From contig NZ_BCYZ01000004.1 of assembly GCF_001598455.1 (NCBI RefSeq), positions 1 through 64,000 on the forward strand: a stretch of 64,000 bases of DNA, read 5' to 3'. The notes beneath the pieces are model-generated. The model was not told where the DNA came from, made no database searches, and worked only from the letters and a program-made list of their open reading frames with translations. The DNA comes from Sphingomonas pruni NBRC 15498 (lineage in GTDB: Bacteria; Pseudomonadota; Alphaproteobacteria; Sphingomonadales; Sphingomonadaceae). Positions 55,726 to 64,000 of this stretch are shown one piece after another. How positions within the stretch are numbered: position 1 is the stretch's first letter; every line of letters starts with the position of its first letter. The position numbers and the translations under genes were made by a program.

Positions 55726-56619
55726 TCAGTGCTGTAAGGCCATCGTCGGCAGATCGTGTCCGGCACTGGCGATTTCACGCTCGGCCTGCGTGAATCCGTA
55801 ATCGGGCACGACCTCACCCACGCGATCGCTGACATCGTCCCAGGCGGCGACCACACCCTCGGCCGCCTTGGCGCCGCCGCCAACATAGGCGCCATGGGTA
55901 AGCGTGACATTGGCGCGTGCGAAATGCCCGGCGCCGGCGCACAGGATGGCGCGCATGGGTGCGTCTTCCCTCACCAACGCGAACAGGCCGGGGCTGACCA
56001 AGTCGGGGGACAATTGGCCGAGCGCTTCGGACGACAATACGCCTTGGGTCATTTGCGTGGCGGCGGTCGGTGCGAGGCAATTCACACGGATACCGTATTT
56101 CTCCCCCTCAAGGGCGAGCGTTTGCATCAGCCCGACCAGCGCCATTTTCGCGGCTCCGTAATTGGCCTGGCCGAAATTGCCGTAGAGGCCGGACGACGAG
56201 GTCGTCATCACGATACGTCCGTAACGCTGATCGCGCATGATGTCCCAGACCGCCTTGGTGCAGATGGCGGCGCCCATCAGGTGGACGTCGACGACGAGGC
56301 GGAAGTCAGCGAGGTCCATCTTGGCGAACGACTTGTCGCGCAGGATGCCGGCATTGTTGATCAGGATGTCGATCCGGCCCCAACGCGCCATGACGGTTTC
56401 CACCATCCGTGCGATGGCCTGCTCGTCGGTCACCGAAGCGCCGATCCCGATCGCGTCGCCGCCTTGCGCGACGATTTCGGCCGCCGCCTGCTCAGCGGCC
56501 ACCGCGTCCATGTCGTTGACGACGACCTTGGCACCCAGGCTGGCCAACAGCCGCGCGTGGGATTTGCCCAGCCCGCCGCCCGCGCCGGTGACGATAGCGA
56601 CACGATCCTGCAGATTCAT
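55726..56619 (-). CDS. Short-chain dehydrogenase/reductase (3-hydroxyacyl-CoA dehydrogenase-like)
   Basis: A 297-residue NAD-dependent classical SDR: TGAGGGLGKSHARLLASLGAKVVVND, NNAGILRDKSF, catalytic Ser/Tyr/Lys in MTTSSSGLYGNFGQANYGAAKMALVG. GGGLGKSHA and NNAGILRDKSF, together with the length, match the dehydrogenase domain of peroxisomal multifunctional enzyme 2 and its bacterial homologues acting on 3-hydroxyacyl-CoA or hydroxysteroids. The promoter at 56635-56660 has TCGTCAGTTAACGA, a possible TetR site. It probably acts in catabolism of a lipid-like compound taken up by the local TonB receptors. Confidence 0.88.
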   Translation of the reverse strand: MNLQDRVAIVTGAGGGLGKSHARLLASLGAKVVVNDMDAVAAEQAAAEIVAQGGDAIGIGASVTDEQAIARMVETVMARWGRIDILINNAGILRDKSFAKMDLADFRLVVDVHLMGAAICTKAVWDIMRDQRYGRIVMTTSSSGLYGNFGQANYGAAKMALVGLMQTLALEGEKYGIRVNCLAPTAATQMTQGVLSSEALGQLSPDLVSPGLFALVREDAPMRAILCAGAGHFARANVTLTHGAYVGGGAKAAEGVVAAWDDVSDRVGEVVPDYGFTQAEREIASAGHDLPTMALQH

Positions 56620-56786
56620 CCTCAGCTCCCTTTATTCACTATCTCGTCAGTTAACGAAATACCGGTCGAACGCAATACAAGGCGATCATGCCGCAGAACT
56701 GAAGGATCACGGACGAGGAAAACGGGCGGACGCTAGGCGCCCGCCCAGTGGGGAGTTTCCGAAACCTTCATCGATACGCGAAATGA

Positions 56787-58025
56787 TTAATGCTTCGCGG
56801 CAAGGAAGGTCTTCGCCTGGGTCCTGACGACGTCGATCAGATTGCCCATCGCAAGGTTCATATCGATCCGGTGCAACCCCCAGTCCGGCAGCTTGCGGCC
56901 GTCGATGATCACGTCGCCGACGATCACATTGGTGCGCTTGCCCGACGGCGTCGGGTGGATGGTGATGGCCAGGAAATTGTGATCGGCTTCGCTGCGGCAG
57001 TCGGCGCTGAGCAGGCCGGGCACCTCGACGAATGGTTCGGCGATCGTCTTCGGCGGATTGGTCCACGGGCCCTGCTGTTCGCCGCTGGCGGTCACCATCT
57101 CGGCGCCTTCGCCAAGATAGGCGTGGAGCGGCGCATCGCCGCCGGCCAGCGCGGCCGGATTGACGCACGCCGCTTCGAGACCTGGTCCGGCCGAGGCGCC
57201 GAACAGCTTGGCGCCGGCCGGCGGTGGGCTGTCGGCGCGAAACGACGCGAAATTGATCGCGCAGCCGATCTGCCCGACGGCACGGCAAAGCGGGATCGCC
57301 TTGAAATCGCCGCCGACATCCTTGCCGACCGGGACCTGCAACCGATAGCCGGCGAGGATCACCGACACCAACCGACGCTGTACGGGTTTTCCGTCGATCT
57401 CGTTCTTGACCAGTTGGGCAAGGATGCCCGAGCCCTGCGAATGGCCGACCAGCACGACGCCGCGGCCATGATTGTCATGGGCAAGATAATAGTCCCAGGC
57501 GCGCTTGACGTCGTCATAGGCCATCTGCCGATCGGCGGGGATTGGCGTGCCACGAATATTGGCATGCAGCGCCGATAGCGTCACTTGCCGGTACAGAGGC
57601 GCGAAGCGCCGGCAGACCGCACCGAATCGGGCAAATTGCTGGTTGATGACGGCGATCTCTTCCTGCTCGGCCCTCATCGAGGCGTTGCCGCCGGGGTCGC
57701 GCGACACCGTGGGATAGACATAGAAACAGTCGATCGACGCCTTGGGATCGGCATGGAATCGTTCGATCGTGGTCGACCCGTCGGCCCGCAGGACGACCGC
57801 GTCCTGATTGGATCGCGCGCAGGCGTCATTCGGCTGGTCGGGTCGACACAGCCACGATGCCGGGTTGGCGTAATCAGGTGTTTCGGACGCCACCACCGGC
57901 GCAGCGACGGCGGGAACCGCTTGCGGCATCGTTAGCGCGAAAACCGCCACCGCCCCGGCGATCCGCGATCGTATCGCCCTGTTAGAGCCTGATCCCGAGT
58001 GTCGCTTCGCCCTCGCCTGCCGCAT
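56787..58025 (-). CDS. DUF3089 family alpha/beta hydrolase, exported
   Basis: A 412-residue protein with a cleavable or anchoring N-terminus (IAGAVAVFALTMPQAVPAVAAP) and a DUF3089 body: CFYVYPTVSRDPGGN, QVTLSALHANIRGTP, nucleophile elbow VVLVGHSQGSGIL, and a C-terminal DHNFLAITIHPTPSGKR with the likely His. DUF3089 proteins are lipase/esterase-like with little biochemistry. ATG 58025 follows AGGGAGA; the frame extends further upstream without homology. It is in line with the GH1 gene upstream (207-bp gap). Confidence 0.84.
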   Translation of the reverse strand: MRQARAKRHSGSGSNRAIRSRIAGAVAVFALTMPQAVPAVAAPVVASETPDYANPASWLCRPDQPNDACARSNQDAVVLRADGSTTIERFHADPKASIDCFYVYPTVSRDPGGNASMRAEQEEIAVINQQFARFGAVCRRFAPLYRQVTLSALHANIRGTPIPADRQMAYDDVKRAWDYYLAHDNHGRGVVLVGHSQGSGILAQLVKNEIDGKPVQRRLVSVILAGYRLQVPVGKDVGGDFKAIPLCRAVGQIGCAINFASFRADSPPPAGAKLFGASAGPGLEAACVNPAALAGGDAPLHAYLGEGAEMVTASGEQQGPWTNPPKTIAEPFVEVPGLLSADCRSEADHNFLAITIHPTPSGKRTNVIVGDVIIDGRKLPDWGLHRIDMNLAMGNLIDVVRTQAKTFLAAKH

Positions 58026-58232
58026 GCCGCTCTCCCTTTCGGCCGTCCGCCGATTGCTCGCATTTGGCACCCCAAAAACTGCAATGTCAAACATTCACTG
58101 TGTTGTGAGGCAATATCTTTTTCGTGCTTCGCCCGGACGTTACAGCCGCCCGTTGGCCCGCATCGCAACGGGTCGAGCCAGAAGGATGGAGCGTGAAGTC
58201 TGCCGATTCTCCAGCTTCGGCCAGCCTAGGGT

Positions 58233-59546
58233 TCATCGCCGTTCCTGGATCAGGCGCGCGAAATGGCGCGCACTCGGCTTCACGGTGCGCGCGAAGGTGT
58301 GCGGGTCGACCGAGACCATTCCGAAATGTTGACCATATCCCTGCGTCCACTCGAAATTGTCGAGCAGCGACCAGTAGATGTAGCTTTTGACGTCGATGCC
58401 GTCCTGCTGGCACTTTTCGACTTCGGCGATGCTCGCGTCCAGCCAGGCGACGCGGCGGGTATCGTCGTCGGTCGCGATGCCGCTTTCGGTCACGAAAATG
58501 GGTTTGCTGGTCTTTCGCGCGGCGAACCGGATGATCTCGCCGAGCGCCTGGGGATAATATTCATAGCCCGCCGCGGTGACGGCCGCCCCGGTCGGAGGCG
58601 GTAGCATCCCCTTCGCGTCGAAGCGCATCCGCGTATACACCTGGACACCGACGAAATCGCTGGAGTTCACCGCGTCCCACCAGTCGCCATAGAGCATCTG
58701 TTCCATTGCCGGTGCCTTGCTGTTCTCGCCGACCGGCTGGATCGCCTGCGTGGTGAGCGTGACGCCCACCGGAAAGTCGCCGGGGCCGGCCTTGATCGCC
58801 TGATATCCCTTCTTCTGTGCGTCGAGCAGGTGTACGTCGATGCTCTCCGGTTCGGAGAACAGGATCGATGAGAAGGCCGGCGCATTGGTCGCGCGCGCGG
58901 CGGCGGCGAGCATCGTGCGCCGCTTGCCGATATATTCGGGCGTGGCCGCGGTGCGAAACAGCGCTGCGAGCCGGTGGATATTGGCCTCGTTGAACGGCGA
59001 GGCCATGCCGATCTGATCGCCCAACGCCCGCGTGGCGCGCTCGCAGAAGCGCGCGAACAAATCCGCGCTGTCGGGCACTTCCCATCCGCCGCGACGCGCA
59101 AACCAGAGCGGCACGGTGAAGTGATTGAAGGTGACGATGGGCAGCAAGCCGTGCGCGCGGCACGAAGCAAGTACGCGGACATAATGATCGAGTTCGGCCT
59201 GGGAGAATCGGCCGGGCTCCGGCTCGATCCGTGCCCATTCGATGCCGAAACGATAGCAGTTCAGCCCGACCGCCCGCGCAATCGCAAAATCGCGCTCATA
59301 GAGGTGATAGCTGTCGCAGGCGTCGCCCGAGGGGTTTTTGTAGACGGTCTCGGGCAGGTTCTCGAGCAGCCAACTGTCCGAATGGACGTCATTGCCTTCG
59401 CTCTGGTGCGCCGAGATCGCCGCGCCCCATAGGAACCCTTTCGGCATCGGGCGACGTGGCGCGGCATGGCCGGGAAGCGCGTCGACGGCGGCCGCGGCCG
59501 CCAGTCCCGCCATGACAGTCCGGCGCGTCGTATCGAATTCAGCCAT
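58233..59546 (-). CDS. Tat-exported glycoside hydrolase family 1 protein (beta-glucosidase-like)
   Basis: A 437-residue protein with a twin-arginine signal (DTTRRTVMAGLAAAAAVDALPGHAA) and a GH1 TIM barrel: GFLWGAAISAHQSEG, YRFGIEWARIEPEPG, nucleophile segment IFVTESG, YIYWSLLDNFEWTQGYGQHFGMV at the end. The acid/base segment, normally TFNEP, reads SPFNEANIHR, so the Glu is kept but the next Pro is Ala and the leading Thr is Pro. It probably cleaves a glycoside in the periplasm. Being Tat-dependent and lacking the usual NEP, it may have unusual specificity or glycosyl-transfer activity. Confidence 0.87.
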   Translation of the reverse strand: MAEFDTTRRTVMAGLAAAAAVDALPGHAAPRRPMPKGFLWGAAISAHQSEGNDVHSDSWLLENLPETVYKNPSGDACDSYHLYERDFAIARAVGLNCYRFGIEWARIEPEPGRFSQAELDHYVRVLASCRAHGLLPIVTFNHFTVPLWFARRGGWEVPDSADLFARFCERATRALGDQIGMASPFNEANIHRLAALFRTAATPEYIGKRRTMLAAAARATNAPAFSSILFSEPESIDVHLLDAQKKGYQAIKAGPGDFPVGVTLTTQAIQPVGENSKAPAMEQMLYGDWWDAVNSSDFVGVQVYTRMRFDAKGMLPPPTGAAVTAAGYEYYPQALGEIIRFAARKTSKPIFVTESGIATDDDTRRVAWLDASIAEVEKCQQDGIDVKSYIYWSLLDNFEWTQGYGQHFGMVSVDPHTFARTVKPSARHFARLIQERR

Positions 59547-59664
59547 GTTCAGCCCTCGATCGTAGTTTGTCGATTTTCCCGGTCGTCGCGAGCGGCATCG
59601 TCGTCACGCTGATGATCGCATCGGGCAGCCACCAGCTCGCGACCCGTCCATCGAGAGCGCCGGG

Positions 59665-60384
59665 CTATTCCAGTTTGTCTTTCCGCGAGGCCGCGCAGAT
59701 CGCCTTGAAGCCCGCCGCCATGAACGTGACCATATGCTTCCGGATCGACGCGAAATCGTCCGACGAGCAAAGCCCGTGCGACAATTCATCCAATCGACCG
59801 GTACGCGCCATATTGTGGGTCATCGCACCCGACAGGAAATGAAATCCCCAGAAGATCGTCTCTTCATCGCAATCGGGCATGGCCTTCTTGAGCAAGTCGA
59901 CAAGGGCCAGGCCGACCGGGTTGAAATAGCTCGTCATCTTGGCCGCGCCCCAGCCGGCGGCGCTGTTGGCCTGAGCGCTGATCTTGCCGATCGCCGCCCA
60001 ATAGTTGCGGTCTTCGAGGTGCAGCCTGAGGTCGGGGTCGATCCAGGCATTGAGCGCGCCCTCGACAGTCACCTTGTCACCGGCTTCCTCCGCGTAGCGA
60101 CGCAGTTCGTCGAGGCGGTTCTGCGTCGAGGCCGGCACCTTGCGCGCCCAGACCGCCTCGAAGATGCTTTCCTTGCCGTTGAAGTGATAGTGGATGAGCG
60201 TCGAACTCACGCCGACGCGGGCGGCGACATCCTTTAACGTGAAGCCGTGATAGCCGAATTCGGCGCACAATTCCTCCGCGGCGTCCAGGATGCGCTCGAT
60301 CGACGCTTCGCGGACGCGCTCCTTGTGCGTGCGCGCCCGTGGACGTGGCGGGTCGGTCTTGGCTGGCGTCTTCTCGGTGCCCAT
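59665..60384 (-). CDS. TetR-family regulator (paralogue 2)
   Basis: A 239-residue TetR protein: helix-turn-helix ILDAAEELCAEFGYHGFTLKDVAARVGVSSTLIHYHFNGKESIFEAVWARK and a C-terminal domain (EETIFWGFHFLSGAMTHNMARTGRLDELSHGLCSSDDF) strongly like that of the TetR at 54839. ATG 60384 is used; an in-frame start at about 60408 is possible. It lies in line after the receptor gene by 128 bp and is a good candidate to bind the inverted repeat at 62926. Confidence 0.87.
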   Translation of the reverse strand: MGTEKTPAKTDPPRPRARTHKERVREASIERILDAAEELCAEFGYHGFTLKDVAARVGVSSTLIHYHFNGKESIFEAVWARKVPASTQNRLDELRRYAEEAGDKVTVEGALNAWIDPDLRLHLEDRNYWAAIGKISAQANSAAGWGAAKMTSYFNPVGLALVDLLKKAMPDCDEETIFWGFHFLSGAMTHNMARTGRLDELSHGLCSSDDFASIRKHMVTFMAAGFKAICAASRKDKLE

Positions 60385-60512
60385 GGAATCGAGCGTGCCG
60401 GTCCGCATCGCACGCGTCAACGGAGGTTTCCCGCGGCAGCGGCGCCCGTCGGCCGCGGGATTTCGCCAAGGCGTCGCATCGAGCAAGGGATCGACATCAC
60501 CGCTCCCCTCGC

Positions 60513-62837
60513 TCAGAAGCCGTAACCGACGCGGACGCCGAACGTCCGCGGGCGCAGGATCGCGTAGCGGCTGTAAACGAACGCTTCCGGGTGCACGTAG
60601 GTGGTGGCTCGGCTGTTGCCGAGATTCTCGACATAGAATGTGGTGCTGAACCTGCCGATGCGCAGGCCGGTTTGCAGGTTGAGATAGGTATAGGCATCGG
60701 ACGGCGCGTAGAGCGGGCTGGGGACCCCCGCCTTGCCGGGCGTATTCGGGAAGCCGTTGGGGAACGAGCCGACATGCTCGATCTGGAAGCTGGTGAAGCC
60801 CGACGCGCCGCTGCCGATCGCGTAATTATAGCTGCCGAACAGCGCGCCCTGCACGTGCGGCGAGGCCAGCCGCGCACCCTTGACCGCCCCTGAAATGATC
60901 GCCTGCTGAGCCGTGATGTCGGTCACCTTGGCGTCGTTGAGCGAGCCGTTCAGCCCGAAAGTGAGACCGCGCGCCGGATTGATGGTGATCTCAACCTCAA
61001 GACCCTTGCTGACCGCCCCCTTGATATTGGTCGCGAACTGGATGGAATCCGATTGCCGATTGGCCTGCACCTGGATGTTGCGCCAATCGATATAATAAGC
61101 GGCGAGATTGGCGGTCAGCTTGCCGCCGAACCAGCGGCCCTTGGTCCCGATCTCGTAATTGGTCAGGCTGTCCGAGGTAGCGCCGGCTGGAATGACGAGG
61201 TCATTGGGATTGACGGTGCTCACGCTGCCGGCCCGTGCATTATAGACGGGCGTGCGGTAGCCGGTCGACACCGTGCCGTAGAAGGTAAGGTCGCGCGACG
61301 GCTTGTAGGTGAGACTCGCTTTCCATGAGGCCTTGGACGCGGTCGGATATTTGGCCGTGGATGCGCCATTGGGCACCTTCGCCAAAGGCCCGGAAATGCC
61401 GAACAGTGCATAGGTGAAATAGGCCGAATTGAAGCCCGGGAAGGTGTCCACCGTGCCCGAATAGCTGCCGTAGCGCAGACCGCCGGTGACCGACAGCTTG
61501 GGCGTGAAATGATAGGTCAGTTCGCCGAAGCCCGCGAGTTCGCTGGTGCGGCTGTCGCTGGCGAACTGATAGAAGGTCGCGTCGGCCGGCAGGCCGGTGA
61601 TGCCGCGCGCGGCAAGGAAGGCCGGCGTCGACGTTTCGCGCCCGTCGAGAAACGAGTCGCGGTGGAGATAATAGGCGCCGACGGTCCAATCGAACTTGCC
61701 GCCTGGATCGGAAGCGAGCCGGGTTTCCTGGACGAACGTTTTCCAGATGCCGTGATCGTAGAGATAGAACGGAATGGCCTTCTGGATCGGTACCGCCGCG
61801 CTGGCGAACGTGCCGGTCAGATCGACAATGAACAGCCCGTCCTGATAGGCGTAGCTCGACGTGCTGGTCAGGTGGAAGCCGTCGAATTGGTACTCGATCG
61901 TCCCGCTGTAGAGCTGGGTCTTCGAGGTGTAGAGGTCGGGGATCGTCGAATAGCGCTTGCGGTCACCCAGCGAAGGTGTCGTCAGCGAGGCATCCTGAGG
62001 GTGGCTGTTCTCGTAAATGCCGGTCAGCCGGATGCTGAACCGGTCGGTCGGCTTCCACAACAGGCTGGCGCGGCCGCCCCAATCCTTGAGCGTATTCGAG
62101 TTCTTCACGCCGGTGCCGAGATTATCGATATAGCCGTCCTCGTGCCGGTAGAAGCCGACCACGCGCAGGGCCAGCGTGTCGCCAGCCAGCGGCACGTTGA
62201 TCATGCCGTTATAGCGCTGCCGGATGCCGCCGCCGTCCGGCGTCAGGCCGATATCGGCAAGCGCCGACGCGTCGAACTTGGTGAGGTCGGGCGCCTTGGT
62301 CAGAATCCGCAGCGCGCCCGACAACGAGCCTGACCCGAACAACGTGCCCTGCGGCCCGCGCAGGAATTCGACCCGCTCGATATCGTAGAGATTGGGATCG
62401 AGCGTCACCGAATTGCCGATGGTGGTGAGCGGAAGCTCGTCGAGATAGACAGTCGTCGTCGCTTGCAACCCGGCCTGATAGCCATTGGTCGAAATGCCGC
62501 GGGTAGTGACGCTGATATTGTTACTGCTGCGCTGGTCGAGCACGACGCCCGGCGTCTCGCGGGCGATGCCTTCGAAGCCGACAATGCCCTTCTCGCTGAG
62601 CTGCGCCTGGGTGAAGGCGGTGACGCTCATCGGAACGTCCTGGAGACGCTCGCTGCGCCGGGTCGCGGTGACGACGATGTCGTTGGGGTCGGTCGAGGCA
62701 CGATCGTTCTGGCCACCGGCCACGCCAGAGGCGCCGCCCGACGAAGCCGATACATCCGGCGCCGGCGCTATTTGTGCGGCGGCGGGATAAGCGGCGGCGA
62801 GCGCGATCAGCGACGACGTGCAGATTAGCTTCTTCAT
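60513..62837 (-). CDS. TonB-dependent receptor (sphingomonad xenobiotic/aromatic-type)
   Basis: A 774-residue receptor: signal (LICTSSLIALAAAYPAAAQ), TonB-box-like NDIVVTATRR, plug (SERLQDVPMSVTAFTQAQLSEKGI, TPGVVLDQRS, EFLRGPQGTLFGSGSLSGALRI) and a barrel ending FGVRVGYGF. SERLQDVPMSVTAF and LRGPQGTLFG are typical of the abundant sphingomonad receptors linked to uptake of aromatic, lignin-derived or hydrophobic compounds. It has its own promoter with an 18-bp inverted repeat and is followed by the TetR gene. Confidence 0.9.
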   Translation of the reverse strand: MKKLICTSSLIALAAAYPAAAQIAPAPDVSASSGGASGVAGGQNDRASTDPNDIVVTATRRSERLQDVPMSVTAFTQAQLSEKGIVGFEGIARETPGVVLDQRSSNNISVTTRGISTNGYQAGLQATTTVYLDELPLTTIGNSVTLDPNLYDIERVEFLRGPQGTLFGSGSLSGALRILTKAPDLTKFDASALADIGLTPDGGGIRQRYNGMINVPLAGDTLALRVVGFYRHEDGYIDNLGTGVKNSNTLKDWGGRASLLWKPTDRFSIRLTGIYENSHPQDASLTTPSLGDRKRYSTIPDLYTSKTQLYSGTIEYQFDGFHLTSTSSYAYQDGLFIVDLTGTFASAAVPIQKAIPFYLYDHGIWKTFVQETRLASDPGGKFDWTVGAYYLHRDSFLDGRETSTPAFLAARGITGLPADATFYQFASDSRTSELAGFGELTYHFTPKLSVTGGLRYGSYSGTVDTFPGFNSAYFTYALFGISGPLAKVPNGASTAKYPTASKASWKASLTYKPSRDLTFYGTVSTGYRTPVYNARAGSVSTVNPNDLVIPAGATSDSLTNYEIGTKGRWFGGKLTANLAAYYIDWRNIQVQANRQSDSIQFATNIKGAVSKGLEVEITINPARGLTFGLNGSLNDAKVTDITAQQAIISGAVKGARLASPHVQGALFGSYNYAIGSGASGFTSFQIEHVGSFPNGFPNTPGKAGVPSPLYAPSDAYTYLNLQTGLRIGRFSTTFYVENLGNSRATTYVHPEAFVYSRYAILRPRTFGVRVGYGF

Positions 62838-63239
62838 TGTCCTCTCCCCTCATTCGCCGCCGCGCCTTGGTGACGCCGTTTCGCGAATTGGGAGGACTTG
62901 GCATTCTACCTCGATCGATGTCAATACTGACTTACCTGTCAGTCAGTTTGTTAGTGAAGCGCAGACTGCGATAATTGCACGAAGCTCCTAAGCTCGGTGA
63001 CAATCACAACCTGCCGTGGATTCACGCTACGGGTGGATCGAGATATCCCGGCTGACGCTCAGTGTGCGAAGATCGAGCCGCATTGTCCGGCAAGCCGAGC
63101 GGCCCCAGGCGTAGCGGGGAGAACAATCGGCTATTTATGAAGAGGGTGCTATGAATCGCTCGTACGCGCAGTCCATGCTTCGAGGCGATGATCTATCTCA
63201 CCGCCGCTGCCATCAACGCACAGTGAATCCCCGCCGATC
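62838..63239. other. Intergenic region upstream of the 60513 receptor
   Basis: A 402-bp gap between two minus-strand receptor genes. The first 120 bp hold the receptor's promoter and the inverted repeat at 62926; on the rest no gene or hairpin can be supported. Confidence 0.45.
62926..62943. promoter_or_regulatory. Inverted-repeat operator before the TonB receptor
   Basis: ACTGAC-TTACCT-GTCAGT is a perfect 6-bp inverted repeat with a 6-bp spacer, 89-106 bp upstream of the receptor start. Size and symmetry suit a TetR dimer, most simply the product of the gene at 59665. Confidence 0.55.
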
Positions 63240-64000
63240 CTAGAAGCTCTTGCGCAGGTTCAATGCGACGTAACGGCCGATCGGATTATAGGCGCCGCCA
63301 ATGCCATCGGTCGCGGGGAAGAAGGGCGGGCGCTGGTCGAGCAGGTCGTTGATCTCGACCGCCAGCTGCGTTCCCTTGGCCAGCCCGACATTGGGCAGCT
63401 TCACCGAGAAGCGCAGATCGACAGTGGTGTAAGAGCCGGCGCTGTAGGTCGCCGTGCCGGTAGGCGTTGCGTACAGACCGGTGACACCATGGCGATAGTT
63501 GACGAAAGCAATTGCGTTGACCGGACCGACCTCTGCAGCCAGCGTGCCGCGCAAGGTCGCCCTGGGCACGCCGAGATCAAGCTGGTTCGATACCGGGGCG
63601 GTCGGTGACAGCTGGGTCTTGTAGGTGAAGATGTAATTGCCAGCGACGCCGGCATAGATCGAACCGAACTTGGTCGGTTGGCGATAGCCGATGTCGAAAT
63701 CCAGACCCGTCGTGTCGCGGACGCCGAAATTGCCTTGCCGGAAATCGAGCAGATTGCCGATTGTCGGCAGTGCGCCCGGCACGAAGTTCACCGGAACCGC
63801 GATCGCAAGCAGACTCGCAAGCTGTGCTGCGGTCGGATTGCGGAAGACGACTGCAGCGAAGGTCGGGTCGGTAAAGGCAATGCTGCCACCGGGCGTGCCG
63901 ATGACGTTCGTGTAGTGAATGTCGTAATAGGTCGTGCTCGCATGGAAGTTGGACAGGCCGCTCGGACGGAGATCGGCCCCGACCGACCAGGTCCGCGCCT
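63240..64000 (-). CDS. TonB-dependent receptor, 3' part only
   Basis: The frame runs from the window's right edge to the TAG at 63240; 252 residues of the C-terminal barrel are visible (RTWSVGADLRPSGLSNFHASTTYYDIHY, then RDTTGLDFDIGYRQPTKFGSIYAGVAGNYIF, ending IGRYVALNLRKSF). The GLDFDIGY and C-terminal LNLRKSF pattern is that of large sphingomonad TonB receptors. The start and plug lie beyond the window. Confidence 0.85.
   Translation of the reverse strand, partial: ARTWSVGADLRPSGLSNFHASTTYYDIHYTNVIGTPGGSIAFTDPTFAAVVFRNPTAAQLASLLAIAVPVNFVPGALPTIGNLLDFRQGNFGVRDTTGLDFDIGYRQPTKFGSIYAGVAGNYIFTYKTQLSPTAPVSNQLDLGVPRATLRGTLAAEVGPVNAIAFVNYRHGVTGLYATPTGTATYSAGSYTTVDLRFSVKLPNVGLAKGTQLAVEINDLLDQRPPFFPATDGIGGAYNPIGRYVALNLRKSF

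Overview
The window is high-GC DNA that reads like a sphingomonad-type alphaproteobacterium (Sphingomonas or a close relative). This is inferred from five TonB-dependent receptors, an oxidative sugar-acid pathway, a PQQ alcohol-oxidation locus and many tightly overlapping genes (ATGA, GTGA and TGATG junctions). I see no rRNA, tRNA or CRISPR array.

Region 1 (1-17.2 kb) is carbohydrate catabolism interrupted by a remnant patch. It holds the 3' end of a 2-oxoglutarate-semialdehyde-type dehydrogenase, an AraD1/GguC-type fumarylacetoacetase-fold protein, a FadR-type GntR regulator, an IlvD/Edd sugar-acid dehydratase, a FucP-like symporter, a Gal-type sugar 1-dehydrogenase, a periplasmic SGNH hydrolase and an aldo/keto reductase. 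Together they can form a non-phosphorylating pentose route: sugar to lactone/acid to 2-keto-3-deoxy acid to 2-oxoglutarate semialdehyde to 2-oxoglutarate. Three of these promoters share a TAATCAKAC-centred motif, a candidate GntR operator. Between 5.9 and 8.45 kb lie a truncated IS1182-type element, a gene fragment next to its deleted end, a frameshifted marR remnant and a small membrane protein. A DoxX-like/beta-propeller fusion with its own MarR regulator and three shared operator-like sites follows. Then come a haloperoxidase-like hydrolase with a divergent LysR gene, a ThuA-like protein, and a Tat-exported hydrolase.

Region 2 (17.5-22.3 kb) is a MarR-controlled tripartite drug-efflux operon: marR, NodT-type outer-membrane lipoprotein, HlyD/EmrA-type adaptor and DHA2/EmrB-type MFS pump. 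A perfect inverted repeat lies just before marR.

Region 3 (22.7-44.4 kb) is a nearly complete quinoprotein ethanol/alcohol oxidation locus. It encodes a pseudoazurin-like cupredoxin, acetaldehyde dehydrogenase, DUF779 protein, FIST sensor, PAS hybrid histidine kinase, LuxR-type regulator, PQQ alcohol dehydrogenase, substrate-binding-like accessory protein, cytochrome c-550 (PedF), PQQ-associated beta-propeller, porin, two TonB receptors, acetate-CoA ligase, quinoprotein-relay metallohydrolase, SoxYZ-like carrier and rhodanese-like protein. These carry alcohol to aldehyde to acetate to acetyl-CoA. The PQQ enzyme has the extra Asp that marks lanthanide-dependent enzymes. A recurring motif, ATTGnWCYTWGGK, sits in at least five promoters and may be the site of the LuxR-type regulator.

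Region 4 (45.1-51.3 kb) is a five-gene operon: a stand-alone receiver, a TPR/YaiO-like outer-membrane barrel, a membrane-anchored HEAT-repeat protein, a processive family 2 glycosyltransferase and a GAF-PAS hybrid kinase with receiver and HPt domains. It looks like a glycan synthesis/export system with its own four-step phosphorelay, and is the best candidate for an undescribed system.

Region 5 (51.6-64 kb) holds three TonB receptors (the last cut by the window edge), two paralogous TetR regulators, a short-chain dehydrogenase, a DUF3089 hydrolase and a Tat-exported family 1 glycosidase with an atypical acid/base motif. It is probably a scavenging and degradation island for plant-derived or lipid-like compounds.
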